This document shows, piece after piece, positions 1 to 8,568 of a stretch of 36,160 bases of DNA. Source of the stretch: Corallococcus llansteffanensis. GTDB taxonomy: Bacteria > Myxococcota > Myxococcia > Myxococcales > Myxococcaceae. Below the pieces are notes generated by a model. The model had not been told where the DNA came from, did no database searches, and saw only the letters and a program-made list of their open reading frames with translations. Position 1 is the stretch's first letter. Each line of letters starts with the position of its first letter. The position numbers and the translations under genes are program-made. The stretch covers positions 1 through 36,160 of the forward strand of contig NZ_RAWB01000026.1 in assembly GCF_003612055.1 (NCBI RefSeq), written 5' to 3'.

Positions 1-49
1 GAGGTCGGGTGGGCGGGGGCGGAGGATTCAGGGTAAAGGGCGGACCGCC

Positions 50-1012
50 ATGCGAGTCCAGGTCCTCTTCCACGACAACTGTTTCGACGGCGCGGCCAGC
101 GCCGCGGTCTTCACCCGCTTCTACCGGGAGCGCGTGCGGGCGGACGCGACGTTCGGCTACCGGGGCCTGTCCCACAAGCCGGGCGCGGAGGGCATCGACC
201 CGGCGGTCTTCACCGGGGACGAGAACGTCATCGTCGACTTCCGCTACAGCCAGGACGCGCGGCTCACCTGGTGGTTCGACCACCACGCCTCCGCCTTCCA
301 GCAGCCCGGGGACGAGTCCCACTTCCAGCGCGACACCAGCGGCCAGAAGTTCCACGACGGGCACCGCAAGAGCTGCACGCTGTACCTGGCGGACGTGGTT
401 CGCGAGCGCTTCGGCTGGGACGCGTCGCCGCTGTCGGACCTGCTGCACTGGGCGGAGCTCATCGACGGGGCGCAGTTCCCCAGCCCCCAGATGGCGGTGG
501 CGCTGGAGGAGCCCGCGCTGCGCATCATGACGGTGCTGGAGTCCACGAAGGACGACACCCTCATCCCGGAGGTCATCCGCCGGATGCAGTCCGAGTCGCT
601 CGCGGACATCGCCGCCTCGCCCCTCATCGCCGCCCCGCTGGAGCCGCTGCTCTTCCGGCACCAGCGCAACATCGACCTCGTGCGCGAGAAGGCCCGCTAC
701 GAGCACGGCGTCGTCTTCTTCGACCTGGTGGACGAGGGCGTGGACAGCCTCAACAAGTTCATCGCCTACGCGCTCTACCCGGACGCGCGCTACACGCTGT
801 GGGTGGGCCGGGGCGCGTCGCGCGCCAAGGTGTCCCTGGGCTCCAACCCGTGGAGGCCGGAGACGCGCAAGCACGACCTGGCCGCCATCGCCGGCCGCTA
901 CGGCGGCGGCGGGCACCCGGTGGTGTCCGCGGTGAGCTTCAAGGCGGATCAGTCCGACAAGGCCCGCGCCGCGTACCAGGAGATATTGGCGGAGCTTTCC
1001 AGCGCCGGGTGA
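50..1012 (+). CDS. DHH superfamily phosphoesterase
   Basis: A 320-residue cytoplasmic protein with the layout of the DHH phosphoesterase superfamily (RecJ, NrnA/Orn-like nanoRNases, PPX1-like enzymes), which hydrolyse phosphodiester or phosphoanhydride bonds with two bound metal ions. Visible motifs in order: HDNCFDG at residues 8-14, an Asp in VDFRY (62-66), DHH at 77-79, a further Asp in ELIDGAQF (136-143), and the DHHA1-type glycine loop GGGGHP at 285-290. The ATG at 50 lies immediately before the first conserved motif, so no earlier start is likely. It converges on maf with only 19 bases between the two stop codons. The substrate (short oligonucleotides, cyclic dinucleotide products or polyphosphate) cannot be decided from sequence; NrnA-like is one option. 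The family is clear, the exact role is not. Confidence 0.85.
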   Translation: MRVQVLFHDNCFDGAASAAVFTRFYRERVRADATFGYRGLSHKPGAEGIDPAVFTGDENVIVDFRYSQDARLTWWFDHHASAFQQPGDESHFQRDTSGQKFHDGHRKSCTLYLADVVRERFGWDASPLSDLLHWAELIDGAQFPSPQMAVALEEPALRIMTVLESTKDDTLIPEVIRRMQSESLADIAASPLIAAPLEPLLFRHQRNIDLVREKARYEHGVVFFDLVDEGVDSLNKFIAYALYPDARYTLWVGRGASRAKVSLGSNPWRPETRKHDLAAIAGRYGGGGHPVVSAVSFKADQSDKARAAYQEILAELSSAG

Positions 1013-1031
1013 CGGGCTCCGGCACCGGGCG

Positions 1032-1622
1032 TCACGGGCGGGTGAAGAACGTGAAGCCCGCCTGCCGAAACAGCCGCACCACCGACAGCATGGGCAGTCC
1101 CTGCACGTTGGTGCGGTCACCCTCCAGCTTCGCGAGCAGTGCCTGTCCCTGGCCCTCCACGCGGTAGCTGCCCGCGCAGCCCTCCCACTCGCCGGTGTCC
1201 AGGTAGCGCTCCAACTCCTCGGGCGGGACGGGGAAGAACGTAAGGCGCGTGGTCTCCACGGCCTCCGTGAGGCGGCCTCCGGGGCCCACCAGGCACACGC
1301 CAGTGTGGATGGCGTGGGTGTGGCCCAGAAGCCGCTGGAGCTGCCCTCGCGCGGCGTCGCGGTCCTGGGGCTTGCCCAGCACGTCGCGGCCCACCTCCAC
1401 GAGCTGATCCGCGCCCAGCACCCACGCTCCCGGATGGCGCTCGTGCACCGCGCGGGCCTTGCGCGCCGCGAGACTCCGGACGGCTTCCTCGGCGGACAGG
1501 GAGGCGGCCACGTGTTCGTCCACGCCCGGGGCTTCGGTGCGGTAGGGCAGGCCCAGTCCGTCCATCAGCGCCTTCCGCGCGCTGGAGGTGGACGCCAGGA
1601 TGAGTTCGCCGGAGTTCTTCAT
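1032..1622 (-). CDS. maf: Maf family nucleotide pyrophosphatase (YceF-like)
   Basis: A 196-residue Maf/ASFV inosine triphosphate pyrophosphatase fold protein that removes pyrophosphate from modified or non-canonical nucleoside triphosphates in the cytoplasm. The N-terminal [13 protein letters not shown] (7-19) is the family phosphate-binding segment, GAD at 70-72 carries the probable catalytic Asp, and [12 protein letters not shown] (148-159) plus GLPML (175-179) match the C-terminal signature. The single-residue choices resemble the YceF branch (m7GTP in E. coli) more than YhdE (dTTP/UTP), but this is inference. The ATG at 1622 is chosen because conservation begins at residue 7; a longer frame upstream encodes low-complexity Arg/Pro sequence. 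The 3' end faces the DHH gene. The next gene rightward starts divergently about 100 bases away. Confidence 0.88.
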   Translation of the reverse strand: MKNSGELILASTSSARKALMDGLGLPYRTEAPGVDEHVAASLSAEEAVRSLAARKARAVHERHPGAWVLGADQLVEVGRDVLGKPQDRDAARGQLQRLLGHTHAIHTGVCLVGPGGRLTEAVETTRLTFFPVPPEELERYLDTGEWEGCAGSYRVEGQGQALLAKLEGDRTNVQGLPMLSVVRLFRQAGFTFFTRP

Positions 1623-1726
1623 GGGAAGGGCAGGGTAGTGCAGCCGGGGTGGGGAAGGGACCCTTCGAGCGGGCAGGCACGTCCCCGCTTCCGGTGGATG
1701 GGGCGGATGCCATAGCCTCCCGGTCC

Positions 1727-3001
1727 ATGTCGCGGCGCGGTCTGCTCGCTGTCTGTCTCCTGCTCGCCTCCTGCAAACGCTCACCTCCGGCCGCCGCCGA
1801 CGCGGGCACGGATGCGGGTGCGCGGGCCACCGTGAGCGCGGACGCGGGGCCGCTCGCCGCCACGGGCCTGGATGCAGGCCTGGACGCGGGCTCCGGCGAT
1901 GGGGGCCCCCTGGCCTCCGTGACGCCGCCGGATGACGCCGTGGAGGAGGTGCACCCGCTGGCCGTGTGCGACGCGCGGGGCGAGGCCCCCCTGGACGCGG
2001 CCCGCCGCTACTACGACGAGGGCCACTTCGACGAGGCGCTCTCCTGCGCCGCGCAGGCCGCCGCGCAGGAGCCGGACCTGGCCGCCGCCCACGCCGAGCG
2101 CGGCGCGGCCCTGGCCTCGCTCGACCGCGTGCCCGAGGCGCAGCTCGCCTTCGCCCGGGCGCTGGCCATCGATCCGGGGGACCCGGACGCGCTGCTGGGC
2201 GCCGCGCACCTGTACGCGGTGCAGCTGTCCTCCACGCGCGAGCGGGACGAACTGGGCGCGCTCTACGCCGAGCGCGGCCTGTCCCAGCCCGCCACGCCCC
2301 CGGAGCTCGTCCCGTCCCTGGCGCTGGTGGCGGCGATGGCCTTCAACGACCTGGGGCAGGCGGACCAGGCGCTGGAGCGCGCGGCCATTGTCCTGGCGCG
2401 CGAGCCGGCCAACGCCGAGGCGAAGTACGAGAAGGCCCTGGCCCTCTTCGAGCTGTGCCGCTTCCGCGAGGCGAAGGCGGCCTTCGCGTCGCTCTTGACG
2501 GACAAGGAGCGCGCCGCCCACGCCCACCAGCACCTGGGGCTGCTCCTGGAGCGCGAGGGGCGATGGAAGCAGGCCGAGGAGCACTTCGCGCAGGCCCGCG
2601 CGCTGGAGCCCGAGGACTTCCCCCCGCCGCCCCTGCCGTCTCCGGAGGAGTTCAAGACCCAGGTGACGCGGGCGCTGGCGGACCTGCCGCAGGACATGCG
2701 CAGCGACCTGGCGGGCGTGCCGGTGGCCACCGAGGAGCTCCCCTCGGAGGACGACCTGCTCGCCAACCAGCCACCCCTGTCGCCCACCATCCTGGGCCTG
2801 TTCCGGGGGCCGTCCCTCAACGAACCGTGCGACGGGACGGAGACGCCGTGCCGCTCCGTGGCCCTCTACCGGCGCAACCTGGCCCGGGCCGTGCGCACGC
2901 CCGAGGAGCTGCGCGAACAGATTCGCGTGACACTGCTGCATGAAATCGGGCATCTGCGAGGGGAGGACGACGAGGAACTGGCCGCACGCGGCCTGGAGTG
3001 A
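1727..3001 (+). CDS. TPR lipoprotein with C-terminal zincin-type metallopeptidase motif
   Basis: A 424-residue protein. The N-terminus [16 protein letters not shown] is a lipoprotein signal with lipobox L13-A-S-C16, so the mature protein should be anchored in an envelope membrane. After an Ala/Asp/Gly-rich linker (about 20-85) come several tetratricopeptide-like helical pairs (about 90-300). The last 22 residues contain HEIGH (405-409) within [16 protein letters not shown], the zinc-binding motif of the small Zincin_1 (COG3824-like) metallopeptidases, where an acidic residue shortly downstream can serve as a further ligand. Those proteins are normally short, single-domain and cytoplasmic, so this fusion to an exported TPR scaffold is unusual. 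The ATG at 1727 is chosen because it starts the signal peptide. The stop codon overlaps the start of the methyltransferase gene (GTGA), suggesting translational coupling. Protease activity is not proven. Confidence 0.75.
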   Translation: MSRRGLLAVCLLLASCKRSPPAAADAGTDAGARATVSADAGPLAATGLDAGLDAGSGDGGPLASVTPPDDAVEEVHPLAVCDARGEAPLDAARRYYDEGHFDEALSCAAQAAAQEPDLAAAHAERGAALASLDRVPEAQLAFARALAIDPGDPDALLGAAHLYAVQLSSTRERDELGALYAERGLSQPATPPELVPSLALVAAMAFNDLGQADQALERAAIVLAREPANAEAKYEKALALFELCRFREAKAAFASLLTDKERAAHAHQHLGLLLEREGRWKQAEEHFAQARALEPEDFPPPPLPSPEEFKTQVTRALADLPQDMRSDLAGVPVATEELPSEDDLLANQPPLSPTILGLFRGPSLNEPCDGTETPCRSVALYRRNLARAVRTPEELREQIRVTLLHEIGHLRGEDDEELAARGLE

Positions 3002-4188
3002 GCCCCCACATGCCTTCCCTTCCCACTGCCCGTGTCAGCCTGAAGGGCGCCAAGACGCTGCGTCGTGGCACCCCCTGGCTGTACCGCACGGAGCTGATGG
3101 AGCCCCCCGCCACCGACACGCCGGGCGCGGTGGTCGCAGTGGTGGACCCGCAGGGCAACCCCATCGGCCAGGCGCTCTACGCCCGCCGCTCCCCGCTCGC
3201 CCTGCGCCTGCTGACGCGCAAGAGCCCCGCCGAGGAGAAGGTGGACGACGCCTTCTTCCGCCGCCGCGTGGAGGCCGCGCTCGCCCGCCGGGCGGTGCTC
3301 CCCGGACGGGACGGCCTGCGGCTCGTGCACGGCGAGGCGGACCTCTTGCCCGGCTTCTTCGTGGACCGCTACGGCCCGGGCCTCACCGTGCAGACGCTCT
3401 CCGAGGGCATGGACGCCCGCAAGGAGATGCTCGCGCGCATCCTGGTGGAGAAGACGGGCGCCACCCACGTGGTGTGCCGCGACGACGCCTCCGGCCGCGA
3501 CTTCGAGAGCCTGCCCCGCGAGGTGCGCCTGCTGCACGGCGAGGGCGATGCGCGCTTCAGCTACCACGAGGGCGACAACCGCTTCGAGGTCGACCTGCTG
3601 GGCGACATGAAGACGGGCGCGTTCCTGGACCAGGTGGACAACCACCTGCGCGCGGGCGAGCTGGGCCGGGGGGACGCGCTGGACTGCTTCAGCTACCACG
3701 GCGGCTTCGCGCTCGCGCTCGCGAAGCACTGCACGTCGGTGCTCGCGGTGGAGCAGGACGCGAAGGCCGCCGCGCGCGCGAAGTCCAACGCCGACGCCAA
3801 CGGCCGCGCCAACGTGAAGGTGGAGAACGCCAACGCCTTCGACGTGCTGCGCCGCTTCGACCAGGAGGGCCGCCGCTTCGACACCATCGTCCTGGACCCG
3901 CCGGGGCTCGCCAAGCGCCGCGAGGGGCTGGCCACCGCGCTGCGCGCCTACCACGAGCTCAACTTGCGCGCCCTGCGCTGCCTCAAGCCGGAGGGGCTGC
4001 TGGTGACGTGCTCGTGCTCGGGGAAGCTGGACCGCGAGGGCTTCGAGTCCATGGTGCTGGACGCGGCCGTGGACGCGAAGCGGCCGGTGCAGATCCTTGA
4101 GCGCCGCGGCGCCGGGCTGGACCACCCGGTGCTCGCGGGCCTGCTGGAGACGGAATACCTCAAGGCGCTCTACGTGCGCGCCCTGTGA
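2998..4188 (+). CDS. Class I SAM-dependent rRNA methyltransferase (RlmI-like, PUA domain)
   Basis: A 396-residue protein resembling RlmI, the 23S rRNA m5C1962 methyltransferase. Residues about 8-80 form a PUA-type RNA-binding domain, with LKGAKTLRRGTPWLY and a GNPIGQALY segment. Next is the intermediate domain with the signature LPGFFVDRYG (114-123). The Rossmann-type catalytic domain shows a SAM-binding stretch DCFSYHGGFALALA, an acidic residue after strand 2 (AVEQDA), the catalytic-site motif LDPPGLAK, and the conserved CSCSG. The GTG start at 2998 overlaps the upstream TGA; an ATG at 3010 is an alternative that would shorten the protein by four residues. The target base is inferred from family resemblance only. 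The overlap with the TPR/zincin gene suggests cotranscription, though no functional link is apparent. Confidence 0.87.
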   Translation: MSPHMPSLPTARVSLKGAKTLRRGTPWLYRTELMEPPATDTPGAVVAVVDPQGNPIGQALYARRSPLALRLLTRKSPAEEKVDDAFFRRRVEAALARRAVLPGRDGLRLVHGEADLLPGFFVDRYGPGLTVQTLSEGMDARKEMLARILVEKTGATHVVCRDDASGRDFESLPREVRLLHGEGDARFSYHEGDNRFEVDLLGDMKTGAFLDQVDNHLRAGELGRGDALDCFSYHGGFALALAKHCTSVLAVEQDAKAAARAKSNADANGRANVKVENANAFDVLRRFDQEGRRFDTIVLDPPGLAKRREGLATALRAYHELNLRALRCLKPEGLLVTCSCSGKLDREGFESMVLDAAVDAKRPVQILERRGAGLDHPVLAGLLETEYLKALYVRAL

Positions 4189-4209
4189 CGGGGGCGGGAG
4201 GAGGCCGCG

Positions 4210-4713
4210 CTACGGGATGCCCAGGTCCTTGCGCAGCCTCCCCACGACCTTGAAGTACTCGGTGCGGGGGAAGCCGACGTTGAGGATGTGGAAGTCCTTC
4301 TTGGACAGGCCCACGCAGCCGAAGCAGTAGTTGCAGTCCTGCAGGTTCTTGCTCAGCACCACGTACGCGCTGTTGGAGCAGTTCTCGCTCTGCACGCAGT
4401 AGGCGCACGCGTGGCAGTTCTTGCACTCCACGCAGTGCGAGCAGTTGGTGGACAGCTCGCACCGGGTGCAGTGCGTGCACTGGTGGCAGCTGTCGCAGTC
4501 CTTGCAGAACATGCAGTTGGCGCAGCGCTGACAGCCCTCGCACGCGTAGGAGCCCGGGTTGCCCGGGTCCACCGCGTAGCTCTTGGACAGCTTCTGGAAC
4601 TGCTCCAGGAACTCGCGCTTGCCCAGGGAGGACACCCCCAGGCGCGCTGACTTCTCCTGCTCCAACAACTCCTGGGCCGTCTGGGGCCGGGACCCCTTCT
4701 CCTTCACCGCCAC
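4210..4713 (-). CDS. Cysteine-rich protein with a three-residue Cys repeat
   Basis: I do not recognise a function. The protein has 20 cysteines in about 76 residues. Ten consecutive Cys are spaced exactly three residues apart (beginning CEGCQRCANCMFC), then six more at the same spacing after a short break, one further Cys, and a final CNYCFGC. The flanks are ordinary: a charged N-terminal helix region and a C-terminus of FHILNVGFPRTEYFKVVGRLRKDLGIP character. No signal peptide is visible, so it is probably cytoplasmic, where the cysteines would be reduced and could bind several metal ions or clusters, or form a solenoid with stacked Cys. The frame can begin at a GTG at 4737 that overlaps the upstream TGA. 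I prefer the GTG at 4713 because AAGGAG lies five bases upstream of it. The gene follows a lipoprotein gene as a likely operon. Confidence 0.72.
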   Translation of the reverse strand: MAVKEKGSRPQTAQELLEQEKSARLGVSSLGKREFLEQFQKLSKSYAVDPGNPGSYACEGCQRCANCMFCKDCDSCHQCTHCTRCELSTNCSHCVECKNCHACAYCVQSENCSNSAYVVLSKNLQDCNYCFGCVGLSKKDFHILNVGFPRTEYFKVVGRLRKDLGIP

Positions 4714-4733
4714 GTCCGCTCCTTGAACTTGAA

Positions 4734-5294
4734 TCACTGCAGCCGGGCAAGCCCGGCCAGGTCGATGCCGCGTGCCACCCGTCGCACCTCCACGGTGCTG
4801 GGGAAGCCACGGCTGGTGACGGCCACCACGAAGCGGTCGCCCACCAGGAGGTTGGCTTCCGCCACGGCCTCGTCCGCGTCATAGCGCACGAAGCCCACGG
4901 CCTCCTTCCACTGGATGGGGGCCGTCGGGTCGCTCGCCGCACGGCCTCTGGCCTTCTGCGCCGCCTCCCGGATGGCCTGCCCCAGCTTGAGCCCCATCGT
5001 GGTGTCCACGATGCGCACCTTCACCTCACGGCCCTCGCCGCGCGTGTAGGTCCGCTCCGCCTCCGACACGGACACGTCCCCGTACTTGCCGGTGGAGCCC
5101 CCGGTGGAGCCCACCGTGAAGCCCTCCAGCGTGTCGGGCAGGAAGGGCGCCAGGTCCTTGAAGTACACGCACGGTGCGGCGGTCGTCACCACATCGCGCG
5201 GGGTGGGAGATGTCGTGCGTGCGTCGTCAAGGCATCCGCCGCCCACGCACAGCGCGAGCGTCGCGGTGGCCAGCCGTAGGAAATAGTCGCGCAC
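4734..5294 (-). CDS. Putative exported lipoprotein of unknown function
   Basis: A 186-residue protein with a hydrophobic N-terminus and a cysteine near residue 21 (ALCVGGGCLDD). The lipobox is imperfect because Gly occupies the usual Leu/Val position, so it is either a lipoprotein or an ordinary secreted protein. The mature part is moderately polar, with a segment DVSVSEAERTYTRGEGREVKVRIVDT suggesting an extended beta fold, and resembles other small hypothetical envelope proteins of myxobacteria in general character only. The start is taken as GTG at 5294, since the longer open frame upstream runs antisense into the helicase gene. It is divergent from the helicase, with 34 bases between the two start codons. 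The 3' end overlaps the longer candidate start of the Cys-rich gene by four bases. Confidence 0.65.
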   Translation of the reverse strand: MRDYFLRLATATLALCVGGGCLDDARTTSPTPRDVVTTAAPCVYFKDLAPFLPDTLEGFTVGSTGGSTGKYGDVSVSEAERTYTRGEGREVKVRIVDTTMGLKLGQAIREAAQKARGRAASDPTAPIQWKEAVGFVRYDADEAVAEANLLVGDRFVVAVTSRGFPSTVEVRRVARGIDLAGLARLQ

Positions 5295-5328
5295 GAACGA
5301 ATCAAAGGGTATCCCCGGCCTGCGCGCA

Positions 5329-7395
5329 ATGGACCTTTCGAAGCTCAATCCTCCACAGCGTGAGGCGGTGCTGACGACCGAGGGTCCCCTGCTCGTGCTG
5401 GCGGGCGCCGGCAGCGGCAAGACGCGGGTCATCACCCACCGCATCGTCCACCTGCTCAACGAGCGGCCGGGCCACCTGCTGGCCCGCAACATCCTGGCCG
5501 TCACCTTCACCAACAAGGCCGCCACGGAGATGAAGGAGCGGCTGGTCCACATGGCCGGCCCGCGCGCCCAGGGCGTGCTGGTGTGCACCTTCCACGCGTT
5601 CGGCGCGGAGGTGCTGCGCGAGGACATCCACCGGCTGGGCTGGCCCCGGAAGTTCGCCATCGCGGACATGGGCGACCAGCTGGCCATCATCCGCCGCGCC
5701 ATGCGCGAGAAGCGCATCGACGACCGCGCCTTCGACGCGCGCAAGGTCCTCACCCTCATCTCCAAGGCGAAGAACTCCGGGGAGGTGCCGCAGCCCAAAG
5801 GCGAAGGGCTGGGGGACGACTACGACCTCATCACCGCCATGGTGTTCGCGGACTACCAGCTCGCGCTCAAGGCGCAGGGCTCGGTGGACTTCGATGATCT
5901 GCTGGTGCTGCCCGCGCGCCTGCTGCGCGAACACCCGGACCTGCACCGCAAGTACACGCAGCGCTTCCGCTATCTGCTGGTGGACGAGTTCCAGGACACC
6001 AACCACGCCCAGCTGGACCTGCTCAAGCTGCTCGCGGGCGAGTCGCGCAACGTGTGCGCGGTGGGTGACGACGACCAGTGCATCTACTCGTGGCGGGGCG
6101 CGGAGGTGCGCAACATCCTCGACTTCGACCGGCACTTCCCGGGCGGCAAGGAGGTGCGGCTGGAGCAGAACTACCGCTCATCCCAGCGCGTGCTGGACGC
6201 GGCCAACGCCGTCATCGCCAAGAACCCCGAGCGCAAGGACAAGCGCATGTGGACCGACCGGCGGGGCGGCGAGCTCGTGAAGGTGGTGGCGTGCCCCAAT
6301 GACGAGGAGGAGGCCCGCTTCATCGCCCATGAAATCCAGAAGCACATCTCCCAGGGCATCGCCGCGGACGACATCGCGGTGCTCTACCGCACCAACGGTC
6401 AGTCCCGCGCCGTGGAGGAGATGCTGCGCGAGAAGAACATCGCCTACGAGGTCGTGGGCGGCAGCGAGTTCTTCGACCGCAGCGAGGTGAAGGACGTCAT
6501 CGCGTACTTCAAGGTGCTCGCCAACCGGCTGGATGAAATCTCCCTCATGCGCATCGTCAACGTGCCGGCGCGAGGCATTGGCGACGTGACGATGGAGCGG
6601 CTGCACGGGCACGCGCGCGCCGAAGGCGTCACGCTGTGGACCGCGATGCGCCGCGCGGAGACCTACGAGGACCTGCCGGCGGGCGCGGGCGGCAAGGTGC
6701 TGGAGTTCGTGGAGATGGTGGAGCGCTACCGCGACGCCTTCTCCCAGGCCCCCCGGCTGTCGGAGGCGACGCAGAAGCTGCTGGAGGAGATCGGCTTTCG
6801 CGAGGCCACGCGGGCCAAGGCCGTCTCCGGCACCGCCGCGGACAAGAAGCTCAAGAGCGTGGACCACGTGCTCGCGTCGCTGGAGAAGTTCGAGAAGCGC
6901 GAGGGCCCCAAGGCCAGCCTCCTCACATACCTCAACCGCCTCAGCCTGGACACGCGCCAGGAGGAGGAGGAGGTCCCCGGCCAGAACCGCCGCGTGACGC
7001 TCATGTCGCTGCACGCCTCCAAGGGCCTGGAGTACCGGCTCGTCTTCTTCATCGGCATGGAGGAGGACCTGATGCCCCACGGCGGCATGCAGGGCGAGGC
7101 GCAGAACCTCGAGGAGGAGCGCCGGCTCTGCTACGTGGGCATCACCCGCGCCAAGGAGCTGCTGTACCTCACGCGCTCCACCGTGCGCGTGAAGCGCGGC
7201 AAGGAGGTGCCCCGCACCCCCTCGCGCTTCCTGGAAGATTTGCCCCCGGACGCCTTCGAGAACGTCGACATGGACGCGCCGCGTCAGGGACCGCCGGACG
7301 AGAAGGAGAAGAACTTCTTCGCCAACCTGAAGGAGCGCTTCAAGAAGCCTCCCCCCGGGGGACCGGGCCCGGGACCGGCCGGCAGGGCGCCCTAG
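5329..7395 (+). CDS. Superfamily 1 DNA helicase, Rep/UvrD/PcrA family
   Basis: A 688-residue ATP-dependent 3'-5' DNA translocase/helicase of superfamily 1A. All helicase motifs are present: LNPPQREAV (Q motif, 6-14), Walker A AGAGSGKT, AVTFTNKAA (Ia), DEFQDTN (II), GDDDQCIYSWRGAE (III), LEQNYRSS (IV), LMSLHASKGLEY (V) and YVGITRAKELLYL (VI). GDDDQ followed by IYSWRGA, the overall length (E. coli Rep is 673 residues) and the C-terminal PSRFLEDLP are closer to Rep than to E. coli UvrD. The protein ends in a Pro/Gly-rich stretch after a basic KERFKK segment. Expected roles are replication-fork restart or excision repair. The ATG at 5329 fits the family N-terminus exactly. Calling it rep rather than pcrA or uvrD needs a phylogeny. 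Confidence 0.93.
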   Translation: MDLSKLNPPQREAVLTTEGPLLVLAGAGSGKTRVITHRIVHLLNERPGHLLARNILAVTFTNKAATEMKERLVHMAGPRAQGVLVCTFHAFGAEVLREDIHRLGWPRKFAIADMGDQLAIIRRAMREKRIDDRAFDARKVLTLISKAKNSGEVPQPKGEGLGDDYDLITAMVFADYQLALKAQGSVDFDDLLVLPARLLREHPDLHRKYTQRFRYLLVDEFQDTNHAQLDLLKLLAGESRNVCAVGDDDQCIYSWRGAEVRNILDFDRHFPGGKEVRLEQNYRSSQRVLDAANAVIAKNPERKDKRMWTDRRGGELVKVVACPNDEEEARFIAHEIQKHISQGIAADDIAVLYRTNGQSRAVEEMLREKNIAYEVVGGSEFFDRSEVKDVIAYFKVLANRLDEISLMRIVNVPARGIGDVTMERLHGHARAEGVTLWTAMRRAETYEDLPAGAGGKVLEFVEMVERYRDAFSQAPRLSEATQKLLEEIGFREATRAKAVSGTAADKKLKSVDHVLASLEKFEKREGPKASLLTYLNRLSLDTRQEEEEVPGQNRRVTLMSLHASKGLEYRLVFFIGMEEDLMPHGGMQGEAQNLEEERRLCYVGITRAKELLYLTRSTVRVKRGKEVPRTPSRFLEDLPPDAFENVDMDAPRQGPPDEKEKNFFANLKERFKKPPPGGPGPGPAGRAP

Positions 7396-7428
7396 GCGGC
7401 CGGATTTCCAGGCCCCATGCGCCCGACC

Positions 7429-7457
7429 TTGACTTGATCCCAGGGTCCCGCTAGGAG
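7429..7457 (+). promoter_or_regulatory. Probable sigma70-type promoter of rplM-rpsI
   Basis: TTGACT (7429-7434) is separated by 17 bases from TAGGAG (7452-7457). The -35 box matches five of six consensus positions and the -10 is weaker. Transcription would begin near 7464, leaving a leader of about 110 bases before rplM, long enough for autoregulation by a ribosomal protein. I see no recognisable named leader structure. Confidence 0.5.
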
Positions 7458-7574
7458 GTTCGGCCTTTCCGGGCTTCTGTCGGAGTTTTGGCGGAGGACC
7501 CGCGGTTGGTTTCGCACGAGCACGCGTCCCCTGGCATGCACCTGGGTGTCGCGCCGAAGTTTGGAGTGCACGAA

Positions 7575-8021
7575 ATGTCGCAGAAGACCTACAGCGCCAA
7601 GGCCGCGGACATCAAGCGCCAGTGGCACGTCATCGACGTGTCCGACAAGGTGCTTGGCCGCGCCGCCAGTCAGATTGCCACCCTCCTCAAGGGCAAGCAC
7701 AAGCCGACGTACACCCCGTCCATCGACACGGGCGACCACGTCATCGTCATCAACGCCGACAAGGTGAAGGTGACGGGTACGAAGGAGACGGACAAGCTGT
7801 ACTACCGTCACCCGTACGCGGGTTTCCCCGGCGCCCTGAAGATCACCAACCTGCAGAAGCTCCGCGAGCGGCACCCTGAGGACGTCATCCTCAATGCCGT
7901 CCGCCGCATGCTTCCGCGCAGCGCCCTGGGCCGTCAGATGATGACGAAGCTCAAGGTCTATGCTGGTGATACCCATCCGCACACCGCCCAGAAGCCGGTG
8001 GCGTACAAGGTCGAGGCGTAA
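7575..8021 (+). CDS. rplM: 50S ribosomal protein L13
   Basis: A 148-residue protein matching bacterial uL13, an early-assembly large-subunit protein that binds 23S rRNA. Recognisable segments are WHVIDVSDKVLGRAASQIA near the N-terminus, GDHVIVINADKVKVTGTK in the middle, YRHPYAGFPG, and the signature VRRMLPRSALGRQMMTKLKVY. Length is normal for the family. An open frame extends 29 codons upstream, but conservation begins at the ATG at 7575, which has GGAG eight bases upstream. rpsI follows after nine bases, the usual rplM-rpsI operon arrangement, and the pair ends at a strong terminator. Confidence 0.98.
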   Translation: MSQKTYSAKAADIKRQWHVIDVSDKVLGRAASQIATLLKGKHKPTYTPSIDTGDHVIVINADKVKVTGTKETDKLYYRHPYAGFPGALKITNLQKLRERHPEDVILNAVRRMLPRSALGRQMMTKLKVYAGDTHPHTAQKPVAYKVEA

Positions 8022-8030
8022 GGAACAGCC

Positions 8031-8432
8031 ATGGCGATCAATCCCGAACTCGGTTTCTACGCCACCGGCCGCCGCAAGGAGGCCACCGCTCGCGTGTGGC
8101 TGCGTCCTGGCAATGGCCTCGTGGTCATCAACGGCCGCGACATCAACGAGTACTTCGGCCGTGAGACGTCGAAGATGGTGCTCAACCAGCCGCTCGACAT
8201 CCTGGAGCAGAAGGGCAAGCTCGACGTCACGGTCAACGTGCGCGGCGGCGGCCTCTCTGGTCAGGCCGGTGCCATCCGTCACGGCATCGCGCGCGCGCTG
8301 TGCGCCTTCAACCCGGAGTTCCGTCCGGCGCTGAAGAAGGCCGGCTTCCTCACCCGCGATGCTCGCGCGGTCGAGCGCAAGAAGTACGGCCAGCCCGGCG
8401 CCCGTCGTCGGTTCCAGTTCTCCAAGCGCTAG
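8031..8432 (+). CDS. rpsI: 30S ribosomal protein S9
   Basis: A 133-residue uS9 protein of the small subunit, whose C-terminal tail reaches the P-site tRNA. Diagnostic stretches are [19 protein letters not shown] at the N-terminus, [21 protein letters not shown] in the centre, [20 protein letters not shown], and the invariant terminal FSKR. Length is typical. It is cotranscribed with rplM and followed 30 bases later by an intrinsic terminator. Confidence 0.98.
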   Translation: MAINPELGFYATGRRKEATARVWLRPGNGLVVINGRDINEYFGRETSKMVLNQPLDILEQKGKLDVTVNVRGGGLSGQAGAIRHGIARALCAFNPEFRPALKKAGFLTRDARAVERKKYGQPGARRRFQFSKR

Positions 8433-8462
8433 TCTGCTTGCCGGCTCGCTGGAGCCGCTCCT

Positions 8463-8502
8463 CGGCGGGGGTCCTCTCAAGGGACCTCCGCCGTTTTGCT
8501 TT
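8463..8502 (+). terminator. Intrinsic terminator after rpsI
   Basis: A 12-bp stem (8463-8474 with 8482-8493, including one G-U pair) has a seven-base loop and is followed directly by TTTTGCTTT. It closes the rplM-rpsI transcript. Confidence 0.9.
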
Positions 8503-8550
8503 GCGGGGTCGCCGCCGGGTGTCCCGTCGCGGGCCGCGCGGGCGTTCTGC

Positions 8551-8556
8551 TACCAT
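8551..8556 (+). promoter_or_regulatory. Candidate -10 element (TACCAT) of the PilT-like gene
   Basis: TACCAT lies only 12 bases before the ATG at 8569. If used, the transcript would have a leader of about six bases. No good -35 hexamer is seen. The same short-leader arrangement recurs elsewhere in the window. Confidence 0.35.
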
Positions 8557-8568
8557 CCGGGCCCTCCC

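Noticed and set aside
1009-1035. Inverted repeat GTGACG/CGTCAC between dhh and maf stops as a terminator
   Set aside because: Only six base pairs, a 16-base loop and no T-run on either side; it merely spans the two stop codons.
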